Numbered from the stretch's first letter, positions 8,794 to 18,992 are shown. The stretch: DNA of 64,000 nt from Nostoc cf. commune SO-36 (GCF_023734775.1 NZ_AP025732.1:4834501-4898500), one strand, 5' to 3'. Made by a program: numbers and translations. Notes: a model not told the origin generated them from the sequence alone.

Positions 8794-11586
8794 TTACACC
8801 ATCTCAGATGAAGCTTGCATCATCTGCTGAGGCTGCGGCTGGAACATGAATAACGAGTACACTACATCTCGGCGAATGTTAACCATCATATCCAAGAAGA
8901 GTTCGTAACCCTCGCTCTTATATTCAATTAGTGGGTCTTTTTGACCGTAACCACGTAGCCCCACTGATTCGCGCAAGGCATCCATTTGTTGCAAGTGTTC
9001 CCGCCACAGAGTATCAATGCGTTGCAAGATAAAAAAGCGTTCCGCTTGCCGCATCAGTCCGGGTTGAACTTGGTCAATCTGCGCTTCTTTGAGGTCGTAA
9101 GCAATTCGCACCTGTTCGTGCAAAAAGGCTTTAATCTCGCCGACTGTGATATCTTCTAATTGACTCGCTTGTAAATCTGCTAGCAGATAAACGAATTCTT
9201 TGACTTTCTCAACCAACTTTTCTAACTCCCACTCTTCCGAGGGCAAGTCTATGTTGATGTAGTAGTCAACGATATCATCCATCGTTTTTTCAGCGTACTT
9301 GATTACTTGTTCTTTCAAATCTTGACCTTCTAACACCCGGCGGCGTTCGGCATAAATAGCCCGACGTTGATTATTCATCACCTCGTCGTACTCAAACACC
9401 TGTTTACGAATGTCGTAATAGTAGGTTTCGACTTTTTTCTGTGCGCCTTCCAAACTGCGGGTAAGCATCCCAGATTCAATGGGCATATCTTCTTCCACTT
9501 GGAAAGCATTCATTAATCCGGCAACGCGATCGCCACCAAAAATTCGCAGTAGGTTATCTTCTAAACTTAAGAAGAATCTCGTGGTTCCAGGGTCGCCTTG
9601 TCGTCCTGCACGTCCCCGTAACTGGTTATCAATCCGCCGCGATTCGTGGCGTTCTGTACCAATTACGTGCAAACCACCGATTCCCACTACCTCATCATGT
9701 TCGCGGGTAGTAAATTGTTCATATTCCTGCTTAATGCGGTTGTAAGCTTCCCGCAATTTCTGAATCACAGGGTCATCGATGGGAGCTTTTTCTGCGGCTA
9801 CAGCTACCTTTTCTTCAGCTTCTAGTTCTGGTAAACTGCGATCGCCATACTCACGCACTGCAATTTCTACTGCATCTTTGAGTAGTTTTTCTGTTTCTTT
9901 GGTCAACTGGGTGGGGAAAATTTCTGGCGAAGCCCGCCAAGTTTTGACTTTTTTACCAGGGACAAAGCCTTGACCGCCACCATGTCCTGTAGGTAATCCG
10001 GCTGGTTTTTGCACACTAAAGTTATCTTCATCTTCTGGCATGACAATCCGGGGCATGAAGTATTCCCGCAGCTTCAGACGTGCCATGTATTCGGAGTTAC
10101 CACCCAAGATGATGTCTGTACCTCTACCAGCCATGTTAGTAGCAATAGTGACAGCGCCTTTCCGTCCAGCTTGAGCGACAATTTCCGCCTCACGCTCGAC
10201 ATTTTCCGGCCTAGCGTTAAGTAATTCGTGGGGAATTTCCAGTTGCTTTAACAGCCGGCTGAGAAGTTCGGATTTTTCCACACTAGTGGTTCCTACTAAC
10301 ACAGGTCTGCCGAGTTCGTGCATTTCGGCACATTCGCTAGCGATCGCACCCCATTTGCCTGGTTCCGTCTTAAAGACCATATCAGACAAATCTTCGCGTC
10401 TGCGATCGCGGTTGGTAGGAATTACCGCAACTTCCAACTTATAAATTTTTTCAAATTCTGGTTCTTCTGTTTTTGCCGTTCCCGTCATTCCACCGAGTTT
10501 TGGATACAGCAAAAACATATTTTGGTAAGTAATTGTCGCTAGAGTTTGAGTTTCTGGCTGAATCTCTACGTGTTCTTTAGCTTCAATCGCTTGGTGTAAT
10601 CCATCACTCCAACGCCGTCCGGCTAGCACCCGACCGGTAAATTCATCCACAATTACCACTTCACCATTGCGGACGATGTAATTTACATCCTTGAGGAAAA
10701 GTTCTTTGGCTTTAATTGCATTAAAAACAAAGTGCGCCCAAGGATCTTCTGGGTCAAATAAATCTGTGACTCCTAAAAGATTTTCCGATTCCGCAAATCC
10801 TTCATCTGTCAATAAAACGTTACGAGCTTTTTCGTCTACATCGTAATGTTCGTCTTTTTTGAGTGTGAAAGCTATTTCCGCGGCTTGCAGATACTTTTCT
10901 GTAGGTCTTTCCACCTGCCCAGAAATAATTAGTGGTGTCCGCGCCTCATCAACTAAAATCGAGTCCACCTCGTCAATTACGCAATAATTAAACGGGCGTT
11001 GTACCACATCTGCCATTGATGTCGCCATGTTATCCCGCAGATAGTCGAAGCCGACCTCGCTGTTGGTAACATAGGTGATATCGCAGTCGTAGTTTTTCTG
11101 GCGTTCACTAGGAGTCATGCTTGACTGAATTAGCCCCACACTCAGCCCCAAGAACCGATGCACCTGTCCCATCCATTCAGCGTCCCGACGAGCCAGGTAA
11201 TCGTTCACAGTGATGACGTGTACACCTTTACCAGTAAGGGCATTTAAGTAACTTGGCAAGGTAGCAACTAGGGTTTTACCTTCGCCGGTTTTCATTTCGG
11301 CAATTTGTCCCACATGCAAAATGATACCGCCAAGGAGTTGGACATCAAAGTGCCGCAAGCCTAAGACTCGTTGTCCTGCTTCCCGAACAACGGCGTAAGC
11401 TTCTGGCAATATGTCGTCTAGGGTTTCCCCTTTAGCAATCCGTTGTTTAAATTCGACGGTTTTACCTTTTAACTCATCATCAGAAAGAACCTTAATTTCT
11501 TCCTCTAAAAGGTTAATTTCAGTAACAGAAGGTTGATATTTTTTAAGCTTACGAGCGTTGGGGTCGCCCAACAAAAGTTTTAGCAT
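8794..11586 (-). CDS. secA: preprotein translocase ATPase SecA
   Basis: 930 residues, normal cyanobacterial length. SecA drives unfolded precursors through SecYEG in plasma and thylakoid membranes. The sequence shows the N-terminal motor with Walker A ([10 protein letters not shown], near residue 100), the DEVD box, the preprotein cross-linking region, the second motor domain ([10 protein letters not shown]), [25 protein letters not shown] (split here for description) and the helical scaffold. The C-terminus ends in a Gln/Met-rich tail without the Cys-rich zinc finger of E. coli SecA. The gene stands alone, ending at a strong hairpin. Confidence 0.98.
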   Translation of the reverse strand: MLKLLLGDPNARKLKKYQPSVTEINLLEEEIKVLSDDELKGKTVEFKQRIAKGETLDDILPEAYAVVREAGQRVLGLRHFDVQLLGGIILHVGQIAEMKTGEGKTLVATLPSYLNALTGKGVHVITVNDYLARRDAEWMGQVHRFLGLSVGLIQSSMTPSERQKNYDCDITYVTNSEVGFDYLRDNMATSMADVVQRPFNYCVIDEVDSILVDEARTPLIISGQVERPTEKYLQAAEIAFTLKKDEHYDVDEKARNVLLTDEGFAESENLLGVTDLFDPEDPWAHFVFNAIKAKELFLKDVNYIVRNGEVVIVDEFTGRVLAGRRWSDGLHQAIEAKEHVEIQPETQTLATITYQNMFLLYPKLGGMTGTAKTEEPEFEKIYKLEVAVIPTNRDRRREDLSDMVFKTEPGKWGAIASECAEMHELGRPVLVGTTSVEKSELLSRLLKQLEIPHELLNARPENVEREAEIVAQAGRKGAVTIATNMAGRGTDIILGGNSEYMARLKLREYFMPRIVMPEDEDNFSVQKPAGLPTGHGGGQGFVPGKKVKTWRASPEIFPTQLTKETEKLLKDAVEIAVREYGDRSLPELEAEEKVAVAAEKAPIDDPVIQKLREAYNRIKQEYEQFTTREHDEVVGIGGLHVIGTERHESRRIDNQLRGRAGRQGDPGTTRFFLSLEDNLLRIFGGDRVAGLMNAFQVEEDMPIESGMLTRSLEGAQKKVETYYYDIRKQVFEYDEVMNNQRRAIYAERRRVLEGQDLKEQVIKYAEKTMDDIVDYYINIDLPSEEWELEKLVEKVKEFVYLLADLQASQLEDITVGEIKAFLHEQVRIAYDLKEAQIDQVQPGLMRQAERFFILQRIDTLWREHLQQMDALRESVGLRGYGQKDPLIEYKSEGYELFLDMMVNIRRDVVYSLFMFQPQPQQMMQASSEMV

Positions 11587-12027
11587 GGCAGATTATAGAA
11601 CTGAATCAAGGGGGATGGGGATTAAAGGCTCGGCATTGATTATAAACATTTAACCCAGCCCAACCGTCTCGGTCGTGGATGGGTGTGAAATGACAATTAC
11701 CTCAAAAACAGGAGAAAAACTAGCCAATCAGTTTACTAAATGATTGGTTTTAACTCTTATCTTATATTTACTCTTTCTTCATAGTATCATTTTGCCCCCA
11801 GATGGGGCCAGAGAGGGAGTAAGGGAATGGAGTTATAAGTTAACGCGATGTGCGACTTATTCTTAAAACCCCTCTCCAAACCTCTCCCCGAAACGGAGAG
11901 AGGCTTTGATTATTGCTCCCCTTCCCTTGTAGGGAAGGGGTTGGGGGTTAGGTCTGAGAGAAAGTTGCACACGGCGTAAGTTATGAATTTTTCAACTCCT
12001 AACTTCTAACTCCTCATTCCTAACTCC
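11587..12027. other. intergenic region with stem-loop repeats
   Basis: 440 bp between secA and the cytochrome gene with no gene seen. At 11918-11940 lies a perfect 9-bp hairpin CCCCTTCCC/GGGAAGGGG, and just before it (11881-11903) a CCTCTCC...GGAGAGAGG hairpin. Together they form a C/G-rich dispersed element typical of Nostoc intergenic DNA. The secA promoter should lie at 11590-11700; no clear -35/-10 pair was picked. Confidence 0.6.
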
Positions 12028-12597
12028 TCACTTCCATTCTGCTGACAGCTGGCGGAAATTATAATCACTAGCACTGGGATGACAGCTGACACAACTGCCA
12101 ACCTGGACGGGACGTGATAACTCAACTCCTGGATGCAAAGCTTTAAAATAACGCGAGTTATCGAGGCGGTATGGTGTTTCTTCGTCGTCTAGCTGGATAC
12201 GGGAGAAAGTCGAAAGATATTTCCACACTAAAATGCGCGGCGGATCGACTAAAGGCTTGATTTGTGCGCCGTAGTGTTGTGAATCTTGCAGGAGATTTTT
12301 CCAAGTTTGGGTAGGTAAAACGGCTGGTGGTATGCCAATGTGGCACGTGGAACAGTTTTCCAAATACAGTTCTTGCCCCAGTTGGTATTGTGCAGGCACA
12401 ACGTCAACACTACCAATTTCAGGGGTGGTAACAGCACTTTGGGCGTTAGTTGCCAAGGCTAGAAGCCAGCCCATAGCCAAACTCCACGTTACAATTACCA
12501 AAAGTAAACCAAAAAATTGGCGTTTAAATTCACGTTCGGCGCTTTGGCGTAGCCCGCCGTAGGCATCGCTGGTTTTGCGCTTAACAAAAATTGACAT
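12028..12597 (-). CDS. membrane-anchored dihaem cytochrome c
   Basis: 189 residues with two c-type haem motifs, CSTCH at 82-86 and CVSCH at 169-173, behind one hydrophobic segment (about 31-50) that acts as signal or anchor. Haem attachment implies a lumenal or periplasmic location and a role in electron transfer; the partner is unknown. Spacing and flanking residues (YLENCSTCHIGIPPAVLP) resemble the small dihaem cytochromes of cyanobacteria. Residues 10-18 are encoded by a dispersed repeat (12546-12569), so the true start or N-terminus has been altered by repeat insertion. Confidence 0.85.
   Translation of the reverse strand: MSIFVKRKTSDAYGGLRQSAEREFKRQFFGLLLVIVTWSLAMGWLLALATNAQSAVTTPEIGSVDVVPAQYQLGQELYLENCSTCHIGIPPAVLPTQTWKNLLQDSQHYGAQIKPLVDPPRILVWKYLSTFSRIQLDDEETPYRLDNSRYFKALHPGVELSRPVQVGSCVSCHPSASDYNFRQLSAEWK
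12546..12569. repeat. GGCGTAGCCCGCCGTAGGCAT repeat inside a CDS
   Basis: A 24-bp match to the dispersed element also seen near 5606 and 21605 and, in part, at 5859 and 43970. Here it lies in the coding region of the dihaem cytochrome, adding about eight residues (DAYGGLRQ) ahead of the membrane segment without breaking the frame. Confidence 0.75.
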
Positions 12598-12782
12598 TCC
12601 TCACATTCCCAGATATTTAAAAGTAGCGCTTGTGCTAATCATAGGACTTACGCAGTATTGGTAGTGTTTCGGATTTTGTGTCAGTAGTTTTATAATGGCA
12701 AGCAGCCCTGTGTCTATACATCTCTAAAGATTAATCACAGTGGCACACCACTGACTTTCCCAGAAAAAATCTGTTGGCAGTT

Positions 12783-13148
12783 TTAAACTGACTCACCAGA
12801 AAAATCAGCCAAAATATCTCGGATTTCATTTACACCAATATCTTCTCGATCAGACTTGGAATAAATCGTTAATAGCAAAATACTTGTAGGTGACTCAACT
12901 TGATAAATCAATCGGTATCCAGCACTCTTACCTTTTTGGATACTACTGTTGCGAACTCTTCGCTTGTAAATAATATACTCTTCACCGATACCCGCAATGC
13001 GATCGCCGACAAAATTGCCTTGCTGTAATTGCTCAATAATCGCTTGAACATCAGAGCGAATATTGCGAAATCTCTTAGAAAGATCGCGCAAGTTTTGTTT
13101 ATATTCAGGAGTTAAATCGATTAATACCAATGGCTGTTCATTCGGCAT
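12783..13148 (-). CDS. RelE/ParE-superfamily toxin
   Basis: 121 residues. The C-terminal half (GKSAGYRLIYQVESPTSILL, then LTIYSKSDREDIGVNEI) is the classic RelE-type sheet with the YSKS-x-R-x-D-I block. The family cleaves ribosome-bound mRNA or targets gyrase. It overlaps the upstream antitoxin by 11 bp. The N-terminal MPNEQPLVLIDLTPEYKQNL is a little longer than minimal RelE. Confidence 0.85.
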   Translation of the reverse strand: MPNEQPLVLIDLTPEYKQNLRDLSKRFRNIRSDVQAIIEQLQQGNFVGDRIAGIGEEYIIYKRRVRNSSIQKGKSAGYRLIYQVESPTSILLLTIYSKSDREDIGVNEIRDILADFSGESV

Positions 13149-13395
13149 CGATTCCCTCCCACATTTCGGATAATGGTAGGCGTTGACCAGCTTTTGCTTG
13201 CTGCAAGGCTCTTCTCAAGCTAGCTTTAATCTCCTCAATGGGTGTATCATCAGGGTCAACCTCTTCTGCTTCTGCTGGTTCTGGAACCAACACAATTACC
13301 CGAACCTGATGAGGATAAGTGCTTCCCTGAATCGGCTCATCTAAAACTAGGTTTCCTTGAGAGTCAATCCTACCGGTAACTTCGATCGCTTTCAT
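13138..13395 (-). CDS. antitoxin of RelE-type pair
   Basis: 85 residues. The N-terminal beta-rich part (IEVTGRIDSQGNLVLDEPI) and acidic middle (EPAEAEEVDPDDTP) lead to a helical tail with the KAGQRLPLSEMWEGI pattern often seen in cyanobacterial antitoxins before RelE-like toxins. The overlap with the toxin start signals translational coupling. It probably represses its own promoter together with the toxin. Confidence 0.8.
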   Translation of the reverse strand: MKAIEVTGRIDSQGNLVLDEPIQGSTYPHQVRVIVLVPEPAEAEEVDPDDTPIEEIKASLRRALQQAKAGQRLPLSEMWEGIDAE

Positions 13396-13419
13396 CTGTT
13401 GTCTACCTCATTAGAATCT

Positions 13420-13734
13420 ATGGGAAAGGATTATGCTCTCATTCTTGAACTTCTTGATCTAAAAGGTGATGAAGGAGTTCACTGGTACAAGCTCGACCGT
13501 TTAATGATGTTAATAGATGAACTACTAGCTGGTCATAAATATATTTCGCAAGTAGTGAGAGAATTATCAGATTTGGGATTATTGAAAGTTATCAATGACA
13601 AGAGTCTATCAAGTGGCAACTGTGTCATCTCAGATAAAGGTAAAAAATGGTTGGCTGACAGAAACTATAGTGGCATTCTTGCCCGTTCAATATTGTCTAC
13701 ACTGGTAGAAAAATATCATATAACCCTGTATTAG
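13420..13734 (+). CDS. hypothetical protein, winged-helix-like
   Basis: 104 residues from ATG 13420; a longer frame from 13357 would overlap the divergent antitoxin, so the shorter start is preferred. The spacing of hydrophobics in LDLKGDEGVHWYKLDRLMML and YISQVVRELSDLGLLKV, followed by a G-K-K-W-L stretch, looks like a winged-helix fold. No family is named. It is divergent from the RelE pair. Confidence 0.55.
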   Translation: MGKDYALILELLDLKGDEGVHWYKLDRLMMLIDELLAGHKYISQVVRELSDLGLLKVINDKSLSSGNCVISDKGKKWLADRNYSGILARSILSTLVEKYHITLY

Positions 13735-13897
13735 CTCAGTGTTAACATGGCTATTGTCGGTCATTTATGACATTTCCAAATAGTGTACATTTTGTGAATG
13801 TATCTACTTAATAAGGTAGAATATAACTAAGAGAACAAGCACAAAATTTGAGAAACATCGAACTCACTTTAACACGCACAAATTGAAGCAGGATAAA

Positions 13898-13916
13898 GAA
13901 TCTAAAGTTTAGATTC
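13898..13916 (-). terminator. possible terminator of the MoxR gene
   Basis: Perfect palindrome GAATCTAAA/TTTAGATTC with a single-base centre, 10 bp past the MoxR stop. On the minus strand it is followed by TTTAT. AT-rich, so stability is modest. Confidence 0.4.
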
Positions 13917-13925
13917 ACTCTTACA

Positions 13926-14834
13926 TTAAGGAATAGAAACCGATCGCAATAATCGCTCAACAACAGTTCTAGCGTTGCGTCCTCCTCTAGGAATAAGGCG
14001 ATGGCAAAGAACGTGAGGGACGAGAAATTTCACATCATCGGGGATGGCATAATCACGCCCTAATAGAAAAGCTAGCGCTTTGGCAGCCCGTTGTAATGCT
14101 AATGTACCACGCGGACTGACGCCAAGGGCGATTTCCTCATCTTGGCGTGTTGCCCGCACCAATTCGAGGATGTACTGTTGCAAAGAAGTTGCCACTTTTA
14201 CTTGAGAGCATAAGTAACGTAATTCTTGTACTTCTGCCAAGGTAATACAAGGCTGCAAATCAGCAATCTTTACACCATTTTGGAGATTTTGCAGCATAAG
14301 TAGTTCTTCTACCTCGGAAGGATAGCCTAAACTTAGCGACAACATAAACCGATCCATTTGCGCTTCTGGCAGGGGAAAAGTACCTTGGTACTCGATAGGG
14401 TTTTGAGTGGCAATAACAAAAAATGGCTGGGGAACTGCACGAGACACACCATCGACTGTTACCTGATGTTCTTCCATAACTTCCAGCAAAGCTGATTGAG
14501 TGCGGGGTGTAGCGCGGTTGATTTCGTCAGCTAGTAATATATTGGCAAAGATTGGCCCAGGAAGATAAGTAAATTCGCCGCTTTTTGGGTTCCAAATGTT
14601 GGTGCCAGTTATATCCGTTGGCAGTAAATCGGGGGTACATTGTAGCCGTTGAAACTTGCCATCCAGTGAACGAGCTAGAGATTTAGCGAGGAGAGTTTTA
14701 CCAACACCAGGAACATCTTCTAGGAGGGCATGGCCACCACCGAGGAAGGCGACTAGCACTAAGCGTATTGCCTCAGCTTTGCCAACGATGGTAAGAGCCA
14801 GATTTTGTGTTAAAGCGTCGATTTTTTCTCTCAT
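13926..14834 (-). CDS. MoxR-family AAA+ ATPase
   Basis: 302 residues from ATG 14834 (MREKIDALTQN). The frame is open further upstream, but that extension is a Pro/Ala-rich reading of a GGAGCAGGG repeat and is not a credible start. Walker A (DVPGVGKTLLAKSLA), Walker B with sensor residues (ILLADEINRATP), ATQNPIE and the C-terminal lid (GVSPRGTLALQRAAKA) identify a MoxR ATPase. These act as chaperones for protein maturation, often with vWA proteins. No vWA partner is adjacent. Confidence 0.93.
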   Translation of the reverse strand: MREKIDALTQNLALTIVGKAEAIRLVLVAFLGGGHALLEDVPGVGKTLLAKSLARSLDGKFQRLQCTPDLLPTDITGTNIWNPKSGEFTYLPGPIFANILLADEINRATPRTQSALLEVMEEHQVTVDGVSRAVPQPFFVIATQNPIEYQGTFPLPEAQMDRFMLSLSLGYPSEVEELLMLQNLQNGVKIADLQPCITLAEVQELRYLCSQVKVATSLQQYILELVRATRQDEEIALGVSPRGTLALQRAAKALAFLLGRDYAIPDDVKFLVPHVLCHRLIPRGGRNARTVVERLLRSVSIP

Positions 14835-14858
14835 GCGTTGTGGGGAGTGGGGAGTAGG

Positions 14859-14905
14859 AGGAGCAGGGGGAGCAGGGGGAGCAGGGAGCAGGGAGCAGGG
14901 AGCAA
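14859..14905. repeat. GGAGCAGG tandem low-complexity repeat
   Basis: Purine-rich run of GGAGCAGGGG and GGGAGCA units between the MoxR and ribF genes, on the upstream side of the MoxR start. It extends the open frame artificially. Confidence 0.8.
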
Positions 14906-15019
14906 GGGCGAAGGTTTTCCCTTCTGCCCCCTGCACCCGCCCCTCTGCCTCTTCTCCATGCCCAATTTCCCTAAATACATTGTTCCCACTCAGAACACCT
15001 AATTCTTAACTCCTAACTT

Positions 15020-16099
15020 TTAACTTTGCGCTTTAGCACTCAAAATTTCTTTGGCAACAACGCAGTCAAGTTGGATTTGGGTTTTTAGGGCTTCTAGAGA
15101 AGCAAATTTTTGTTCAGGGCGCAAAAATTTCACTAGTTCCACAGCCAATTTTTTGCCATACAAATCACCAGACCAATCGAGTAAATGTACTTCTGCCGAT
15201 GAATCAGTACCGTTTACAGTTGGGCGATTACCGATATTCATTACGCCTAAGCTCTCACTAAGAGCGGTATCTAATGTTTCAGTGAGAGTGAAAACGCGAA
15301 CAGCGTAGACTCCTTGGCGCGGCAAAAACTTTTCTTTTGGTAGTTGGAGGTTGGCAGTAGGAAAGCCAATTGTTCTGCCCAATTGTTGACCTTGAACGAC
15401 TACACCAACCAAGGTGTAGGTGCGTCCTAGTAGTAGATTTGCGTTTTCGATGTCGCCGTTTTCCAGGGTTTGGCGGATCAATGAAGTGCTAATAGGGACA
15501 TCCTGGCTCGGAGTAGTGGTGACACAACTGCTTTCTATAGGCGAGTCACCTGTATAAGTTTGCAAGGGAACGATAGTAACGGGGATATTGTGCTTGGCGG
15601 CGAGTAATTGCAAATCCTTGGCAGTACCACTTCGCTTTTCGCCAAAACAAAAATCTTGCCCAATACTAATTCTTTGGCATTGTAGTTGTTGCACGAGAAT
15701 TTTGTCGACAAATTCTTCGGGAGTCAAAGCCGATAATTCTTTGTCAAAGGGTAGTAGTACCAGTTGCTCTACCCCAAGCGATCGCAATTGTTGGACTTTT
15801 TCATCCAGTGGCGTTAACAAAGTCCGGGGTTGCCCTGTAAAGAACTCCTGTGGATGGGGGTCAAAGGTGACAACTGTTGAGTAAGTATATTCTTGATTTG
15901 TTAGTTGTTGATTTTCCTTTGACTGCGGACTACTAGCTCCTGACAAGTGATCACCAGCGTGCAAGACTGGTTGAATTACCCTTTGATGCCCAAGATGAAC
16001 ACCATCAAACTTGCCAAGGGCAACAGCAGTCGGCGTTAGTAGCCCAACGCTTGAAGAAGCAACCCGCACAGAACACCCATTTTTAGACAAATTTAGCAC
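15020..16099 (-). CDS. ribF: bifunctional riboflavin kinase/FAD synthetase
   Basis: 359 residues. The N-terminal FMN adenylyltransferase half carries GKFDGVHLGHQRVI (HxGH nucleotidyl-transfer motif), the ISTSLIRQTL block follows, and the C-terminal riboflavin kinase half carries GRTIGFPTANL. It converts riboflavin to FMN and then FAD. An insert with many Ser/Thr/Gln (about residues 55-70) is longer than usual. A stand-alone gene, directly upstream of the MoxR gene on the same strand with about 185 bp between. Confidence 0.95.
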   Translation of the reverse strand: MLNLSKNGCSVRVASSSVGLLTPTAVALGKFDGVHLGHQRVIQPVLHAGDHLSGASSPQSKENQQLTNQEYTYSTVVTFDPHPQEFFTGQPRTLLTPLDEKVQQLRSLGVEQLVLLPFDKELSALTPEEFVDKILVQQLQCQRISIGQDFCFGEKRSGTAKDLQLLAAKHNIPVTIVPLQTYTGDSPIESSCVTTTPSQDVPISTSLIRQTLENGDIENANLLLGRTYTLVGVVVQGQQLGRTIGFPTANLQLPKEKFLPRQGVYAVRVFTLTETLDTALSESLGVMNIGNRPTVNGTDSSAEVHLLDWSGDLYGKKLAVELVKFLRPEQKFASLEALKTQIQLDCVVAKEILSAKAQS

Positions 16100-16587
16100 G
16101 TGGATTCTGAGATTTTAGGTTTATTTTAGCTATCAGCAGGAAGCTACCCTATGGTAAACCGCCTTGAGGAGGACATTCACTAACTGCCCATGAGGTTTTG
16201 TGCGATCAGCCAGGGTATTGATGCCATCCCTTTTAGCTATCAGCCAAAAGCATAACCAGGGGAAGTTGCCCAAGATGATTTCTTGTGCCATTAGCTTGAG
16301 AGCTAATCGCTAAGTCTAGATAACCCCAAATAGCAGAGCTAAAAAGGCTCTAGTTCTGCATTGAGATTACAAGGTTTTACCCTGTAATCAGCAGCAAGAG
16401 AGGGTATCTGGGCTGTGTTGGTAGAATCGATAAAATGTGTCCTCCTGTTGTCGCCCTTATCCTGTGTCGGCGCTTTGACAACTCTGGGCAGCGCTGTCTC
16501 ACTGTGCAGCCAACAGGTACGCTCTCGCGCTAAAAGCTTCTGATCACCAATCTAATCTAAAATCTCCAATTCCTCCGATCGCGATCT
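16100..16587. other. 488-bp gene-free region rich in stem-loops
   Basis: No protein gene seen. Several stem-loops are visible: GATTACAAGG/CCCTGTAATC at about 16364-16388 (one mismatch), TTAGC/GCTAA near 16290 and AGAGC/GCTCT near 16335. The word TTAGCTATCAGC occurs twice (about 16126 and 16231). Base composition is richer in G+C than AT-rich spacers nearby. It may hold a structured RNA or a long leader of ribF; it did not match rnpB, tmRNA or SRP RNA by eye. Confidence 0.4.
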
Positions 16588-17484
16588 TTAACTAGAAAAC
16601 TTACTAACAGGAAAAGATTCTGATAAGACAACTGAGGTAGGAATCTGAAGTACCATTCCTTCCCGTGCCATAATAGCACCAGGAAATTTCGCAGATGCTT
16701 GTTTGCCTACACGATCTAAAAAGTCGTCATTGTGGGCGGGGTCGTGGTGGTAAATTACTAGAGTTTTGACATTAGCAGCTTGTGCCACTTTCACCGCTTC
16801 TTGCCAGGTGGAATGTCCCCAGCCAATTTTTGGCGATGTTGGGCAATGATATTCTTCGTCTGTGTACGTAGAATCGTAAATTAAAATGTCGGCATTACGA
16901 GCTAGCCACAGCACATTGTCATCAAGTCGATCGGGAAAATGTTCGGTATCAGTGATATAAGCAGCAGCACCACCATGCCAGTTGACGCGGTATCCTACAG
17001 CTTCTCCTGGATGGTTTAAAGGTGCTGTTTCTACAGTGACATCATCGATGTGGATTGGTTGCCCTGGTCGAATGTCGTAGAAATTTAAATTGGCTTGCAT
17101 AATCTGCAAGGGTACGGGAAAGTTAGGGTGTAACATTTGATCGTTGAGGCGCTGTTCTATGGTAGAACCATCAGGTGCGATCGCGCCGTAGATATGAAAG
17201 TCATTACCCTTTACAAACCCTGGGCTAAAGAAGGGAAAACCCTGCATGTGATCCCAGTGAGAATGGGTAAAAAATATGTGAGCTTCTAACGGCATTTGGC
17301 GCAACATAGATTGCCCCAAAACATGTAATCCTGTGCCAGCATCGAAAATTAAGCGTTTATCGCCCGCTTGCATTGATATGCAAGGGGTATTACCGCCGTA
17401 ACGAACAGTGTGTGGCCCTGGACTGGGGATGCTGCCGCGAACGCCCCAAAATTGCACGGTAAATTGTTTCTCTATCCTAGACAT
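16588..17484 (-). CDS. MBL-fold metallo-hydrolase
   Basis: 298 residues. FWGVRGSIPSPGPHTVRYGGNT at the start (described in two parts: VRGSIP and YGGNT) and the metal site THSHWDH place it in the metallo-beta-lactamase superfamily, close to phosphodiesterase/RNase Z-like branches found in cyanobacteria. Further ligands are D in YDSTYTDEEY and H in YHHDPAHND. The substrate is unknown; a cyclic-nucleotide or phosphoester bond is plausible. Single gene. Confidence 0.88.
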   Translation of the reverse strand: MSRIEKQFTVQFWGVRGSIPSPGPHTVRYGGNTPCISMQAGDKRLIFDAGTGLHVLGQSMLRQMPLEAHIFFTHSHWDHMQGFPFFSPGFVKGNDFHIYGAIAPDGSTIEQRLNDQMLHPNFPVPLQIMQANLNFYDIRPGQPIHIDDVTVETAPLNHPGEAVGYRVNWHGGAAAYITDTEHFPDRLDDNVLWLARNADILIYDSTYTDEEYHCPTSPKIGWGHSTWQEAVKVAQAANVKTLVIYHHDPAHNDDFLDRVGKQASAKFPGAIMAREGMVLQIPTSVVLSESFPVSKFSS

Positions 17485-17770
17485 GGGTATTGCTTGCTGG
17501 ACTGAGCGGGCGATAAATGAAATAATTGTTACTTATTTTGTCTAAGTTTGTACTGTCTCACCGATTTTGGTAGAGGGAGGATTTCTTGGTAAAACAGCAT
17601 ACCCTGTTTCTGGCTGATTGTGTAAATGTGAATGAAATCCTGTAACTTAGAATTTTCCCGGTTTTGGGATGGATGTGTATCGCTTATTTCAAGAGTTCCC
17701 TACGTTATAGCCTACATTTTTCTGTGATGCATTTGAATAACTCCAGTTTTGTCCTGATTAATCAAATGAT

Positions 17771-18574
17771 TCACAGAAAATTAAATTCCCAATCAGACAA
17801 TTTATCTAGTCCAGTTGCGTAAGTAAGATTGTATTGCAACGGGGTAATACTGATGTAGTTATTACGTACAACTTGTACATCTGTCGGTACATTTTGAGGC
17901 AGATTTAATCCAGATGGGGGTTCTACATCCTCAATGACTTCTCCGGTTAGCCAATAGTACGTTTTTCCACGAGGATCAACTCGTTTATCAAACACATCAA
18001 TGTAACGCCGTACTCCTTGACGGGTGAGAGTAACACCGGCAATTTCTTCCCATTTGACCGCAGGAACATTGACGTTGAGCAACATTAAATCTGGCAGTGG
18101 TTTTTGGGCTAAATGGTCTACAAGAATTTTGGCAAACTTAGCAGCAGATTGAAAGTCTTTAGATGTGTGACTAATAAGACTCAGCGCTACACTGGGAATA
18201 CCTTCAATTAGACCTTCCATTGCCGCAGAAACAGTACCGGAATATAAGATTTCAGTTCCCAAATTTGCACCTTGATTAATGCCAGATAGAACCAAATCGG
18301 GGGGAGTATCTAGCAAAGCCCACAGCGCCAATTTGACACAATCTGAAGGCGTACCATCGCAAGCCCAAGCTTTGATAGCAGGATGAAAAATCCCTTCAAC
18401 AATTTCGGCGCGAATGGGTTGGTGTAAAGTTAACCCGTGTCCAGTTGCCGATCGCTCTCGATCTGGGCAAACTACACTCACATCATGACCTGCCTCTGCC
18501 AAGTAGTTGGCTAGGGTACGAATCCCCAAGGCAGAAATGCCATCATCGTTGCTAATTAGTAATTTCATAGTCAT
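17771..18574 (-). CDS. surE: 5'/3'-nucleotidase SurE
   Basis: 267 residues. The family begins with [17 protein letters not shown], and the two Asp of NDDG bind the metal. [19 protein letters not shown] and [20 protein letters not shown] complete the active site. SurE dephosphorylates nucleoside monophosphates and helps in stationary-phase survival. The gene has a second in-frame ATG two codons downstream of the first, either possible. Upstream lies a heptanucleotide repeat tract. Confidence 0.95.
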   Translation of the reverse strand: MTMKLLISNDDGISALGIRTLANYLAEAGHDVSVVCPDRERSATGHGLTLHQPIRAEIVEGIFHPAIKAWACDGTPSDCVKLALWALLDTPPDLVLSGINQGANLGTEILYSGTVSAAMEGLIEGIPSVALSLISHTSKDFQSAAKFAKILVDHLAQKPLPDLMLLNVNVPAVKWEEIAGVTLTRQGVRRYIDVFDKRVDPRGKTYYWLTGEVIEDVEPPSGLNLPQNVPTDVQVVRNNYISITPLQYNLTYATGLDKLSDWEFNFL

Positions 18575-18735
18575 TAGTCATTGGTCGTTGGTCACTTGTA
18601 CTGAGCGACTTGCCCTGAGCGCAGTCGTACCCCTGCGGGGAAGCAAGCTACGCGTAGCGTCCCGTAGGGAAGGGAGCCGAAGTATTAGTCATTGGTCATT
18701 AGTTATTAGTTGGTTGTTATTAGCCATTTGTCAAT
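18569..18735. repeat. ATTAGTC/ATTGGTC heptad repeats and dispersed element
   Basis: Tandem seven-base words (CATTAGT, CATTGGT, CGTTGGT) directly upstream of surE are interrupted by a GC-rich dispersed element (GCCCTGAGCGCAGTCGTACC through GCGTAGCGTCCCGTAGGGAA), and the heptads resume. These are the short tandemly repeated sequences typical of Nostocales. Confidence 0.8.
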
Positions 18736-18849
18736 GTCTGAGGTCACAAGCAGCAAAAAAACATTTATACTCACTAGTACACTGTGGCATCAGTTTGCCT
18801 ACCTTTAACATAAGTTGCTCAATCCCCAAGTCTCATTAAGTGAGATGTT

Positions 18850-18948
18850 TTAGCTAGATTTACGCGCCTGCTGTACTAGCCCAATCGTCTCTAACTGATA
18901 AACAGAGGTTTGATTTTGACCTTCACCTTTCATTGCTGTTAATGGCAT
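18850..18948 (-). CDS. possible 32-residue peptide
   Basis: ATG 18948 to TAA 18850 gives 32 residues with a gene-like composition (PLTAMKGEGQNQTSVYQLET then IGLVQQARKSS). The frame is open for another 14 residues upstream without a start codon. No ribosome-binding site stands out. It may be a small protein or the tail of a lost gene. Confidence 0.3.
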   Translation of the reverse strand: MPLTAMKGEGQNQTSVYQLETIGLVQQARKSS

Positions 18949-18992
18949 AGCGTAAGTTGATTTATCGAGCAGCTTACAGCTTTTGAATATAG

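Noticed and set aside
14834..14936. N-terminal extension of the MoxR protein with Pro/Ala repeats
   Set aside because: It is a reading of the GGAGCAGGG repeat; the normal family start is the ATG at 14834.
16100..16587. RNase P RNA, tmRNA or SRP RNA
   Set aside because: None of their conserved words (for example the GGAAG/AGCA pieces of SRP or tmRNA start) could be found.
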